Made by a program: the position numbers and the translations under genes | The notes under the pieces: generated by a model | Database searches by the model: none | The model's input: only the letters and a program-made list of their open reading frames with translations | What the model was told of the DNA's origin: nothing | Source: Thelonectria olida | Lineage: Eukaryota; Ascomycota; Sordariomycetes; Hypocreales; Nectriaceae | Length of the DNA: 64,000 nucleotides | Direction: 5' to 3' | Assembly: GCA_020736575.1 (NCBI GenBank) | Contig: JAGPYM010000052.1 | Coordinates: forward strand, 1-64,000 | Part shown: piece after piece, positions 23,952-34,345 of the stretch | How the letters are laid out: each line of letters opens with the position of its first letter | Numbering within the stretch: position 1 is the stretch's first letter

Positions 23952-25101
23952 ATGGCTGATATGTTTCTACTCGCCTCTGGCATCCGCAGTGACTGCTACG
24001 AGTCTTGCCAAGCTAGGCTGCACTACCGACACCGTTCATGCCGGGGTCTCCACCAACGGCACCATTCGTATGAATGAAAACCCACTACTACCGTTTGATT
24101 CTCCGATGACGGATGGATTTAACTCTACGGTTGGAGAGGAGTGGTCATTCGAAGCTGTGTCCGAAGATGGGAAAGCCGGGATGGGTTGGATGCTCAGCCG
24201 CGGCACAATCGCCGGAAACCACTTGGCCCAACGCTCTATCATCACTATTGTCTGGCCCAACGGGACGAGATATATGGAGTCTGATTTCGCAGACGTCTCT
24301 ACAATTCAAATGTGTAAAGACTCGACGATTGGGACATGGTCTAATGAGACCTCGGGGATGAACTGGAGTTTCGAGTCATCCAACGACTACTCGCATACGG
24401 TTGTTACGATCGACTCAGCTACCATCAAAGGGACAATTACATTGGATTCACTGAGTCCTGCTGTCTATCCGAATGGCCTTGTCTACCCTGATAGCCGTGG
24501 AAACGCCCTGTTCGCACCCTATATCTACTGGGCTGAGACTGTGCCCGTTGCGACCACCGAGGTCAATCTTGTCGTCAATGGGACTCCATACACCACCAAA
24601 GGTATCGGGGGTAGAGAGCGCAACTGGAATTCTTTCAATTGGGCCTCGTTGAGCTTGACTTGGAACATGCTTAGGGCGACTGCTGGCCCATATACTCTTA
24701 TGGCCTGGGTTTATACATCAAAAGTCGACGGGCAGACGTACTTCACCAGCATGATTATGGAAGGAAAGGAAGTGGTATTCCGTACCCAGGAACGAGAGGC
24801 ATCGACAACCAGCACATTCGGCTCGTTCGACCTAGCATACGGCGGAGCTGTCCATTTGACATCGGACCCAAGCGGGGAGCCTTTGCCTCCGTCAAAGCAC
24901 ACGGGATATGTGCTAGAAATGGTGGATCCAGAGGCCAACAAACATTGGAAGTTCGAGATTGATTACACACAGACTGTGTACTTATTCCCGTCCAGTAATG
25001 TCACAAGGGTTGGTGGATTCGTTGGCGCACTGAAGGGAGGCTTGGTTGGTGGACCTCAGTACTTGGGACGGGCCAGTGGAAACGTGCAGGATATGATTTG
25101 A
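23952..25101 (+). CDS. Secreted AttH/CrtC lipocalin-like protein (Diels-Alderase/hydratase superfamily)
   Basis: An open frame to 25101 encodes about 370 residues resembling the fungal lipocalin-like enzymes that include decalin-forming Diels-Alderases (Fsa2/CghA type) and kievitone hydratase. Matching blocks are the GIGGRERNWNSFNW region, MLRATAGPYTLMAW, HTGYVLEMVDPE followed by HWKFEIDY, and the C-terminal GFVGALKGGLVGG. Many N-glycosylation sequons (NETS, NGTR, NVTR) suggest secretion. The N-terminus is a problem. The coding frame has no ATG before 24070, yet a signal-peptide-like stretch (PLASAVTATSLAKLGC) precedes that. The ATG at 23952 is one frame off, so there is either a 1-nt frameshift near 23978 or an intron I cannot see. 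The substrate is unknown; such proteins often serve polyketide or PKS-NRPS pathways, but no PKS lies adjacent. Confidence 0.7.
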
Positions 25102-25145
25102 GAACGTTACTGGCAATTTCGCCAGTCACTTCTCTATTTCGAAAT

Positions 25146-25377
25146 TGTTACGGCCCAGCATGCGGCCTACAGGTGACTCCGGTCACCCACCCCCATTCAT
25201 TTCTCCCAATCACGCCTGGATCAAGGTGAGCCTCACACGATCCACGGACGGGATCACCTCTCAACTATGGTGATCCAACTACTTTATATACACATTCATT
25301 CACTAGATAGAACAGTAGCTCTTCAACTATCAATACTATGTAAGTATCGTCTCCGCCTGTACCGTTCCTAGACTACA
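25146..25377 (+). mobile_element. Solo LTR, copy 2
   Basis: Starts TGTTACGGCCCAGCATGCGG 45 nt after the stop of the lipocalin-like gene and ends near CTAGACTACA. It is the better-preserved, more GC-rich partner of the copy at 20691-20933. It begins TG and ends CA, with no internal region and no clear target-site duplication. By its TGTTACGG start it looks like a fungal LTR retrotransposon end; I cannot assign Copia or Gypsy. Confidence 0.8.
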
Positions 25378-25380
25378 CCA

Positions 25381-25468
25381 GTCAACTCCGCTGCAAGCAA
25401 TGGCTACTTGGAGGTAGTCAGGTTCCTCGTGGAGAAGGGCGCAGATATCACTATGGCTGAAGCATGAT
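25381..25468 (+). pseudogene. Ankyrin-repeat gene fragment
   Basis: Immediately after the LTR, ACTCCGCTGCAAGC and then, one frame off, SNGYLEVVRFLVEKGADIT match the ankyrin consensus (TPLHxAAxNGHLEVVKLLLEKGADVT). A stop codon follows at once. Only one repeat unit remains, so this is a fragment of a larger ankyrin gene, possibly truncated by the LTR insertion. Confidence 0.7.
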
Positions 25469-25597
25469 CAATCCAGGGACGTCTTCGAACTCGTAGTCAT
25501 CGTTGCTGTCACCGCTCTCATCGTCGCTGATAAAGATGACTTCGTGATCGTCGACGATAGCGAGGGACTTCGCCCGCAACTGCTTGGGAATCGCCAT
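25451..25597 (-). CDS. Possible 48-residue acidic microprotein
   Basis: ATG at 25597 opens a 48-residue frame, MAIPKQLRAK... through VIFISDDESGDSNDDYEFED to PGLIMLQP. The hydrophobic VIFI followed by an acidic/Ser run has the form of a SUMO-interacting motif. The N-terminus is basic and the rest acidic. It overlaps the ankyrin fragment on the other strand by 18 nt. No homologue is known to me; it could be a transposon-associated small ORF or chance. Confidence 0.3.
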   Translation of the reverse strand: MAIPKQLRAKSLAIVDDHEVIFISDDESGDSNDDYEFEDVPGLIMLQP

Positions 25598-26049
25598 TTC
25601 TTCTGTAGGCGCTGGTGTCTAAGAAGGCAAAAGGAAGAATGAGAAGAGGATTGAGATTGGCGGCAGCGAAGAAGGGAGGCCAGAGCCTTTAAATACCCAA
25701 GAGTCGGCCAGAGATCCTGGTCTGGTGGGTGACACCGCCCTCTTGTACGTAGGGGGCCGCCTGATGAGGCAACGCATGCAAGCGGGTTTCGCCTTCGGGT
25801 TGCATGGGCATAGATATGCCACCCGAGGGGTGTCCAGGGGCCAGTGCTACAAAATGAATAAACCCATGAGCACTTCGTTGGGGGTTTGCCGAGTCAGTAG
25901 AAGGGAGGCCTAGGGGTTCATGTTAGAGACGTGCTTGAGGTCTTCAGCATGGTCCGGAGGCAACGAGCCCCGGGAAAAGCGACGTTTCGGTAAAGTGTAC
26001 TCGTTCCTATACAAGCCATTGATTGCCAGTAGACTTTCAGTATCCCACT

Positions 26050-26880
26050 CTAGCCCTGACTGCTCTCCTCTGTCGCTTGTCGTTCTTCGGCACAGCGCGA
26101 GCTTACAAGCTCTACTCCGTCCGAAGACATATTAGGATGTAGTGTCAACCACTCGCGCACGGCGTCCGAAACTCGGTTCGCCAGGATCCATATCTCCGTT
26201 AAAACATCGTGGAGCCCAAAGATGGCCGAAATAATCTGGCATGTCAGCACAGCTCGCCAACAGCCTCGTATAACTTACCGATAGTAGGGTGAGCCTGAGA
26301 CAGTGGCCAATATTCCAAGTGTTGACATTTGCGCCAGTTACAGCGCAAGCCGTAACCATGCCGAGATTTTCTGGATGGAGAGATGGCCCAACATTTGTCG
26401 AATCTTGGGTGTATTGCGCCATATATTCCCACCTGGCCTCCCCCAAAAGCCACGCTTCTCCCATATAAACACCGCCCACTCGTAGACCATCCAGACGCAG
26501 AATAAGCCAACACTTACAGACAGTATAACGCTTCTAGTGATTAGCCATTCATCCGCGAGGAGAATGCCCGCAAGGAAAACGATAGAGCAGACTGCTAGCG
26601 AGCACAATAGGGTAATCGGATAGAAAGATCGCTGCCCAATATGCCAGGAACCACCTCTCCAACAATACTGATTCTATCAGCCATATAAAGATTGTAGATC
26701 GAGGCACTCCTACCTATCCTATCATGCTCTAAGGTACTACTGAACCGGCCACAAATGCTGGCTAAGCATCGCTCTTTATAAGGGCCAGTATACCAAATAG
26801 GATGCTTATGCTGAGAGAAAGGATGGTCTGGACAAAAATAATGAACAGGAAGCTGCGGCGGTACCTAGTATTTAGTCTTT
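26050..26880 (-). pseudogene. Degraded membrane-protein gene
   Basis: Minus-strand frames across this span encode hydrophobic segments in different frames: FLFIIFVQTILSLSISILFG near 26850, then SLAVCSIVFLAGILLADEW and LSVSVGLFCVWMVYEW near 26580-26480, then NVNTWNIGHCLRLTLLS. A good intron (GTAAGT...CCAG, about 26275-26236) follows, leading into IISAIFGLHDVLTEIWILANRV. Stop codons and frame changes interrupt the upstream part. I read it as the remains of a polytopic membrane protein gene; an intact gene with several unseen introns is the alternative. The family is not recognised. Confidence 0.4.
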
Positions 26881-27639
26881 AGGTAACATGACGGGTAAGG
26901 GGCCCTTGTCTATACACAAGATAGACGCGATAAAAACGCAAAAAAGAGGCCGGCATACTAGTTCCATAGGAAATAAGTATAAGGCTACGAGAAAGATACT
27001 CGGATTTATATTAGATGAGGACGCTAACTTAATGGAGGTTGATGTGGTGAGGGATATTATTCTCCCACGCTATGATCTTGGTTGTTAGAACTTAAATACC
27101 TAGGTTATAGGCACTTAGGGGGCATCTTGCGGTTGACCAGTTTCCTCCTCTTCCCCCACGCGGGAGCTCGACCCAATAATAGCTAAAAAAAGGAGGCGTG
27201 GATCAACCTCACGAATCTAGGTTAGTAAGAGTTCCAGCTTATGTGTTATGTGTGCTGTTCCACACATATAGTGCAATAGGCTAACATGAAGTTTGACCGG
27301 CCGGAGAAGGATGCTGCAGTCCGGAACTAGAGCTATAAGCATACTTACAAGTGAACTAATTTTACACTATCGACATACGGGTCCTTAGGACTTCCATAAT
27401 AATACTGCTCAGGTTGTTATGAGAGGAATTACGGAGTAATGACTGTGTTATTGCTTCAACTTTATGAAAGGAGAAGTAGATATAGTAAGGACTAACGATC
27501 GCCTCTTCCACCTCTGTTTCTTCGTGCCATCCTAGCCACATAGATATGTGATGAGAGTGTCCCGCTCTCAGTTTCCTTCTCTGCAAATCATAGTCAGTGG
27601 AACTCCTCGCAAAACCGGCTACCTTACTTGCCTCATGCT
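26881..27639. other. Intergenic, no gene recognised
   Basis: Short open frames such as 26888-27088 (plus) have no domain signature. The sequence looks like degraded repeat or spacer. Confidence 0.35.
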
Positions 27640-28432
27640 TTATTTGAATAATTCGTCTAGGTCTATCGGATAGTCCCGTGCCCCAATGGGCTCGCTCACT
27701 CTGGTTTCAGACTCAACTAAAGTCTGCTGCAACGCTGAATCCGACGCAGTCATTGTGGCCACATTTATGTGCCTGTTGCTGAACTCGTTTGCGTCTTGCT
27801 TTGGGTCACCGTCCTTCAACCCGTCGGAAGGGCTCTCTTCGTGTCCTCCATTCGTCATTCCGGGATCGTTGTTATGGTTGGCTGGAGTTGGCGCTTGAGC
27901 CGGAGCCGGAGTCGACGCTCGAGCTCGGGAGCCGTTCTGACCATCAATGTCGATAGGAGTAAAGTCCTTCGTCTCAAAATGACTCTCGGATCCGCTCGCA
28001 GGTTTATTGCTGTCGTTGACTATTGGGTTGGACTATTAGAGTAAATGATATGTGGCGCTTGCGGAGGGTGGTATTACCTGTTTTGAAACCCATGTCCTTT
28101 GTGACGTCTGGATCAGCTTTTTCTACCACCTCAAACTCGTCTGGCCCTCGGTCACCATCCTTCAAGCCGCCAGAAGGGCCCTCTTTGTGTCCTTCATTCA
28201 TCATTTGGGTTGCGAGGTTATGACTGATTGGAGTTGGCGCTCGAGCCGGTGAGCCGTTCTGATCATCGATGTCGATAGGTGTAAAGTCTTTCGTCTAAAA
28301 ACGACTCCCAGGTTCGCTCGAAGGCTCACTACCGCCGTGAATTGTTGGATCGGTAGGTGGAGTGCTGGTTTGAGGGTTCTTCGGGTTCGAATCGTCGAGA
28401 GCGGTCGATGTGGGGTTGGACTGTTGAGGCAT
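27640..28432 (-). pseudogene. Duplicated low-complexity protein gene with a premature stop
   Basis: From ATG 28432 the frame reads MPQQSNPTSTALDDSNPKN..., hits TAG at 28297-28295, and then continues in frame with TKDFTPIDIDDQNGSPARAPTP and EGHKEGPSGGLKDGDRG. After an intron-like gap (GTAATA...CAATAG, near 28077-28010) a second copy of the same unit follows: SESHFETKDFTPIDIDGQN, GGHEESPSDGLKDGDPKQD, ending at 27640. In copy 2 the position of the stop is a Glu codon (GAG), so the stop is a point change in copy 1. The protein would be hydrophilic, Pro/Asp/Glu-rich and disordered. The function is unknown. Confidence 0.5.
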
Positions 28433-29550
28433 GCTGGACAAACGATACTTAAAGTTGGTAGCCTTAATTGACATAGAGATACAATGTGACCTTGGATCCA
28501 GACCTGGAGTTGATGATGTCCAAAAGACTGTTTATGTACCCGTTAAACAGCCTGTGAGGAACACCATACTCGAACTGATCCTGCGAACATGTCAGCAACT
28601 CATCCCGCGGCACTTGCGACCAACTTGGAAAGACCTGCAGCTCTCGTGTGCAGGTCTACGGAGACGAACAATTGGATTGAAATACCCTGTTAAGCAGGCA
28701 TCGTTTTCTTGCTGTACATGGCATCTTTATTGGCTCGCTTGAGCCGAGAGTTATGCATGTTGGTCGAGGCTCTCCCTGCTTAAGCCTATCTTTGGCCCTT
28801 GTTGAATTGGATCGGACGGATACGTTGCTATACGGCCGCTGAAGAGTATGAGCCGGGTGTCGGAGATGATGGATTCCCTAGTGAAGACACGGGGCATTGT
28901 GAAGTGGATAGGGAAAGGATTGCAAGCAGGCGAGCCAGACCTGTCACTGCCGTCGGCGTAGTAGCTGCGGGGATGGCACGACAAAGTCTAGCCTGTGTCC
29001 GTTCGCAGTTGCCACCCGAACTACTCTTGGCCAGATCGGATCCAAAAGCCAGGTAGCGCCTAATTGATCGATGAGCTTCAGTAACGGGCAAGGTGCACCA
29101 GCGTCCCTAGCGAAGGCGGTTATGGTGATCACCGCTTGAAGCCTCCCAGACATTGATACTAGTAGTCACCAGCACTAATGACATCCTCTCCGGCTGCAAT
29201 GACCCGATTTCATAACTACTACGTCTGAACACGATCTGATGCCTACATGCCGTTGAAGCTAACGCTAGCCTAGGAGCCTGCAATACGACGTTAAGTACCA
29301 CAAGGCTGGCGCAAGCTGGCAAATCAAGAGAGAAGCGTCACATATCCGAGGCTCCCTGTTTGTCATTGGCACACGGCCCCAAACCGGCCTCCCCGGCGGC
29401 AGGGCGCCCTTGGCTACTAAGGTAAGCAAAACAAACAATAAGAGAACAATAATAAGCGAAACAACTAATAAGCGAAACAACTAATAAGTAAACCCTTACC
29501 ACTCTTTGTACGCGGATAATATGGCTTTGTTTGTGATTAACCAATGGCAA
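28433..29550. other. Intergenic, no gene recognised
   Basis: Several overlapping open frames of 60-90 codons on both strands between 28750 and 29320 carry no recognisable domain and are not linked by splice sites. From about 29410 the base composition falls toward AT and short direct repeats (AATAAGCGAAACAACTAATAAG) appear. Confidence 0.4.
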
Positions 29551-29760
29551 CTTATTACTAAAAGACCTATTTTTACTATTTAAATGTAATAATATATTGC
29601 GAAGCCGTCTTGCTATATATTAAATCTAGGTTATAAGTAAAGCAAATATTATAGAGATTTAAATATAAACTCTTTCCAATTTATTATTCCATTTTATAAT
29701 AAGTGTTAAAATAAAGCTTAAAAGATATATTAAATAAGATTATAAAGCTAAAGTACCTTT
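29551..29760. other. AT-rich island, left flank of repeat copy B
   Basis: Strikingly AT-rich with almost no coding potential, as RIP-mutated repeat DNA looks. It contains ATAAAGCTAAAGTAC at 29742-29756, which recurs exactly at 30649-30663 on the other side of the repeat. Confidence 0.6.
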
Positions 29761-30640
29761 ACGATCGGTGATTTTTATTATTATGTTAACTCTTTCGTGT
29801 ATTTTTCTGCTTGGTTGCCTTACTTGTTTCTATTGGCTTAATTGTCTTTAGACCCACTTAACCTGTTTTTAGACTTCCTTTTTGGCCCAACCCTTTCGGC
29901 CCCCCCCCACTTTTCAACCCTTGCGTCCACTCGCCCATTTGACCCACTTTTTGTCTTCGAATTTTTCCTCCCCTTTCAGGCAACCATTCGGATCGTTGCC
30001 ACCGCGCACAGCAGCCCTTGGAACCACGGCTTCAAGTCATGCCCCTGTATTTTTTCGAGAAACAATTGGTCATTTCGACTAAGCCTGTTGTTCCTTGCCC
30101 GATTTAGAAGGCGATTAAGTCGGCTAACTTCCCTATTGAGGAATTTGAGATCGTCTTCCTGCACGTCCGGTCTTTTGACCAGGATGTAGCAGCCTAAAAG
30201 GACCAGGTTGATCCTTTGCGTCACCCTTAGTGGTGTGTCTGCGTTGGCCAATGCAGGGATGTCGAGGAGTTATAACTGCTTAAGATGCTTTCTAAGCTCT
30301 CTGGTTGGATGAATGTGCTTGAGGAAATCTGTATAACCTGACAGATATTGAGCCGCTGCGTCGATGTTATCTTCTTGGATTGTGGTTCGTTCGATCGGCA
30401 GGAAGTTAGCCATATTGGGTTGTGTGTTATATAATTGGTTGAGTTGTGCGGACTAGGGTCTAAAGGAGTAGTGCTTTTATATTAGAGGCCTGGAATAAGG
30501 TTCTTTAAGTAAGGTTTACTTAATAAGGATTTTCACTTAAAGGCCAATTGTAAACCCTATAGAAAAGCTTATTGTGATAGATGCAAGGCTGGGTTTTGCC
30601 TATATCGACCTTTATTGTGTGCTAGTACCAGGCTTATTTT
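29760..30640. repeat. Long copy (B) of the dispersed repeat, with internal ORF remnant
   Basis: The outer blocks (about 29760-29846 and 30497-30633) match the short copy at 10811-11024. The inner ~650 nt are absent there and carry a minus-strand coding remnant. Compared with copy A the outer blocks show mostly C-to-T and G-to-A changes. The 15-bp direct repeat ATAAAGCTAAAGTAC at 29742-29756 and 30649-30663 brackets the element. The class of element is unknown; I see no terminal inverted repeats. Confidence 0.65.
29976..30413 (-). pseudogene. ORF remnant inside repeat copy B
   Basis: ATG at 30413 opens MANFLPIERTTIQEDNIDAA and runs 47 codons to TAA (30272-30270). The same frame continues with LLDIPALANADTPLRV and VLKRPD-like helix-rich sequence (NREVSRLNRLLNRARNNRLS) to a stop at 29976. 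The TAA could derive from CAA by one C-to-T change. The product would be about 145 residues, charged and helical, of no family I know. It is probably carried by the repeat. Confidence 0.5.
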
Positions 30641-31208
30641 GACGAATAATAAAGCTAAAGTACTCCTTTTATTCTATTTAAGAAATATTAATAAAATATA
30701 TTTTAAAAAATTTAAATAATTAAATATTACTAGCTTAAAAAAGGTATTATTTGTAAAATATAAAAAAAAATTATAATAAAGAAAAAAGGGAGAAATTAAA
30801 ATAATAATAATTAAAAAGCATTCCCTCTATTTTAAATAACTGCCTAACTAATAGCTATATATATCGTTTTAATAATAACTCTAATTATTATATCCCTATT
30901 TTAATTTCTAACTTATATTTATTAGTTTTAATAGTACTGCTTACCTAACTTCACGCGACTAGATAAGCTAGCTCCCCTTAGGTCTTAACTATAGGCTCTG
31001 TTAGCATAGGCCACCTTGAGAGAGCCAGATGCGCATTTTCCCTTGAGTTTAGTAGGACTCTAGAAGCTCTTCGTCTTTGCTAGAACAAGCAGGCAAGATG
31101 AAAGGACGAATCCTTGACCGATCCAACCGTGTCCCCGCACGACTTTGACCTAGATTTCCACTCGCTAAGAGACGTGACAGGTCGTCTCAGCTACCGTAGG
31201 CTGTTCCT
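30641..31208. other. AT-rich island and spacer right of repeat copy B
   Basis: Very AT-rich to about 30960 (runs such as TTAATAAAATATATTTTAAAAAATTT), then normal composition up to the PL7 gene. I see no genes. Confidence 0.6.
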
Positions 31209-31952
31209 TCAGCTGTGTTTGACTGTGATGCCGAAGAAATGCACCTCGGTGGGCGCATTACCCTGATTGTAGTTGCCTGCCTTGAAGTAACTATTGGGGT
31301 TGTTCAAGGAGAACGTGCTCAGATTCTGGAACTCTCCCCCGTCAATACTGACAGATAATTTTCCCTTCTCATACCGGATCTCATATGTAAATCTCTGACC
31401 TACGGGGACTTTACCAACCGGAAACCTCTTTTGACCGCATTTGAGACAGGTGTTGACGCCAACGTCCAGTTGACCACCAGTTCCGTAGTAAAGCTCCATG
31501 ACAGGCTTATGAGAATCGGGGGTGTCTTCGACATGGATCTGACCCACGACAACGCTCTTGTTGGAAATCTTTTTGACGACAAGGTCCCCCGAGAGCCGGT
31601 TGACAGCACTCTTGGGGGACCACTTCGAGGGGTTGATCTCGCGCAATTCGGTGCGGCAATGGTCGCTGTTCGGGGTCGAGACACACTGGGGCTTGCCTCC
31701 GATGACCTTCATTACGAGAGTCCCATCGTTGGGATCAGTGAAGAAGTTGTTATTCTTGAAGCCACCGCAGCCCTTGAGATCAGAACTCTGGATAGTATCT
31801 GGGTGATCGGTGGAACCCGTCGGGAGTTGCAAGCTCCATTTCGACAGATCAAAGTTTCCGCCTGGAGCACATTTGGGATCCAGGACCGTCGCTGTGGCGT
31901 AATACAAAGACAGAGCGGCCAGAAGACCACCGACGCTGGAAATGGCTTTCAT
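31209..31952 (-). CDS. Polysaccharide lyase family 7 (alginate-lyase type), secreted
   Basis: A single exon of 247 residues. An N-terminal signal peptide (MKAISSVGGLLAALSLYYATA) precedes the PL7 beta-jelly-roll domain that fills the rest. The three PL7 signatures are present: RTELR (residues 100-104), QIH (138-140) and YFKAGNYNQ (222-230). They supply the Arg, Gln, His and Tyr used in beta-elimination. By family it cleaves uronate polymers, alginate or possibly glucuronan, outside the cell; specificity cannot be told. Pairs of Cys (C28, C62, C90, C99) suggest disulphides. A TATATAAGG box lies about 135 nt upstream. The GH75 chitosanase 2.4 kb away points the same way: extracellular polysaccharide degradation. 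Confidence 0.93.
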   Translation of the reverse strand: MKAISSVGGLLAALSLYYATATVLDPKCAPGGNFDLSKWSLQLPTGSTDHPDTIQSSDLKGCGGFKNNNFFTDPNDGTLVMKVIGGKPQCVSTPNSDHCRTELREINPSKWSPKSAVNRLSGDLVVKKISNKSVVVGQIHVEDTPDSHKPVMELYYGTGGQLDVGVNTCLKCGQKRFPVGKVPVGQRFTYEIRYEKGKLSVSIDGGEFQNLSTFSLNNPNSYFKAGNYNQGNAPTEVHFFGITVKHS

Positions 31953-32086
31953 TCTGATATGAATGGAGGATTTTTCAAATAGAGAAGTGTAAGGCGGCAG
32001 ATGCAGTTAGACAATCTCTTGTTGTTTGTGATGTTGAGATTGGATGTATGCCCAAGATTCAAAGGGTAAGCCAGTGCCTTATATAC

Positions 32087-32095
32087 TTGCATGTT
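32087..32095 (-). promoter_or_regulatory. TATA-like box of the PL7 gene
   Basis: The minus strand reads TATATAAGG, about 135-140 nt upstream of the ATG at 31952. The same sequence stands at a similar distance before the 78-residue protein gene. Confidence 0.45.
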
Positions 32096-34247
32096 TCTCT
32101 GTACGTCTACCATCTGCTATTGATAGTAACGTGGTATGGAGATCACCGTATGCAGGTCCACAAGTCATTCGATTCAATCAGTAAGCGTTTCATTCCGTAG
32201 TCGGTGTTGCTTGTCACGTATTTTACCTACGCAACTACAACTTCGGAGGAGGCGACGCGTTTGTCCCAGAACGCGCTTCGTCCGGATGCCTGCGGTCACT
32301 CCGGCTTCCATGAACAATCAGGCAAGATTCCGCAAAAACCCTTTCGATCTTTGTAATGGCTAAAGTGGGGTCTTCTTGACTGACTTTGGAGGCGATCGAG
32401 CGATTGGACGGGTGCTTGAATGTGGTGCATCTAAAGGATCATGAGGCACGGATCTTCGTATAGCCCCAGGAAGAACTTTTTGACCCTGGAGATCCATGAA
32501 ATCTGTGAGCTGTGTCGTTTTATGTACACAATTCTTAGACCATCGGTTCGATAAAAGTGATATCGCCGATGGGGTGCAATATCGAGGTCATGTAGCGTGA
32601 CAAGCAGGTCTCTCAAAATATGTCTAGCTGAGGTCTTCTGACAATGAGCTATTGACTCCATCCGAACTCTGCCTTGCCTTGTTTGAAAGATGATGGTCAT
32701 GTGCACTTGTTTGAAGTCGGCTCCAGGTATGTCAATGTTCCTCAGCGTTAATATTACTCAGCCAATGCGATGTATTTGGGGCCTTTCACCGGAACGAGCA
32801 ACTATTGAACATGTATCAGATGTATTCTAAACTCTGACTCTTGTGACTGACAAGTATAAATGACGGCCTCAGGAGATGTCCCTTCACGACTGGAAACATG
32901 ACTTGCGTATATGCCGAGAGTGCATTAACATCCTTAAAAGTCTGAAACAGCCAATTCAACCATTCTTGTTTATACAGCTTCGTACGGCTCCACTGTCTTT
33001 CCCGGAAGAACCCCACCTCGTCGGCCGAACCCCGTGGCGTCTGCTAACGCATATGATAGACGAAACTGAGGCGACCCTTGATCATGTTACGTTATCACCA
33101 AGCTGTGCATGTTCTCGAAAGCGCGAGTGTGAAGGATACTACGTTGCATATGAGAGACCTCGTTGAATTGCCTGTGATTCTGTCAAACCAAACGAGCTAG
33201 ATTATATTCGGCAGGTCGTCCATAGGTAAAGCATCAGATACATATGTGATTTTCGTATATCGGCGGTATTCAATCCTTCACGGTCCTTGACAATGCCCGC
33301 TCCGTCACGGGGAGATATTACCAGTACCTTACAAGATGGGCTAATACTCATGCAAAGAGGTTACCTAGTCCGGTTGTCATTGGCTTGACCGAGTTGCTGA
33401 ACCCGTCTTTGTGCCGTTTCGTAGCAAGTGCACTATACTAGCTCCAATTCAGTGTTCGCCACAATCATTCAATTGGAACAGGAAATTCAAGTAGAGATAT
33501 TATGTCGTAGACATTATTTCCTGTAAGCCTCTATATACGACGCCCGTGTGCACGAAGATGTACTTGACACCATCATCTGGTTGATGATTCCAATTACCTG
33601 CACGGCCAGAGTTCGCGTTCCATAAAGTCCTGTTGTTGAAGAATGTGTGATTTTAAGTTGCTGTATAAGGCTCTCTACATTAGTCGGCCGACCCGGATCC
33701 CTTGTAAGAGCATTCTTGTTCTTCAAGCCACAAGACAACAGCCATTAAGGTGCATTCCATGAAGACACCTGTAAACCCCTGCTTGCATAGAGTAGAAACT
33801 GCCGCCTGGTCCACGTGTTTCCCGGAAGCTCGTAAATTCATGACCTGTTTTAAGATCCAAGCACGAACCATCACAAGGGAGGCGGTAATAGAGAATAAGG
33901 GGAAGCGTGAAACGGCGACTTCGAACAGCCGCTCTCGAAAAGTGGTTTGAATGACAAATTGTAAGTAAGCACATATCATACGACTCCGAGGTTTTCTACC
34001 TCAACTGTCGTAAGGCCGCGCCGCCTTACTAAATTCTCGCCTGCCTCTTTGGTCCTGGAACTTACCCTAAATCTGCAGGTATACGAGCTCAGGATCGACA
34101 TCGTTGTCTCGCAAAGGAGCCAATTCTACTCCCGAGCTGGCCCTAGCTAGTGTCACCTAGTTGTGATTACAGCAAAACTCTCTTGATTGAGATTGTGTTT
34201 GGCGTCTGGGCGTAAAGAACTGGAGATCTAATGACAATGAGGATATG
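32096..34247. other. Intergenic between PL7 and GH75 genes
   Basis: About 2.1 kb with several short open frames (for example minus 32431-32706 and 32816-33016, plus 32876-33166). None shows a domain, and I could not connect them by in-phase splice sites. Some may be decayed genes. Confidence 0.4.
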
Positions 34248-34256
34248 TATTTAAAA
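34248..34256 (+). promoter_or_regulatory. TATA-like box of the GH75 gene
   Basis: TATTTAAAA stands 90 nt upstream of the ATG at 34346. Confidence 0.45.
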
Positions 34257-34345
34257 CCCCCGAGTCTGTTGCTGGTTGAGCATGCCATCAATCAATCTAT
34301 ACAATTTTCAACCTCGCTATAAATCTTTGATCTTCTACAGTTAAT

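Noticed and set aside
28381..28402. tRNA T-loop-like sequence GGGTTCGAATC
   Set aside because: No acceptor, D or anticodon stems around it, and it lies in the frame of the duplicated low-complexity gene.
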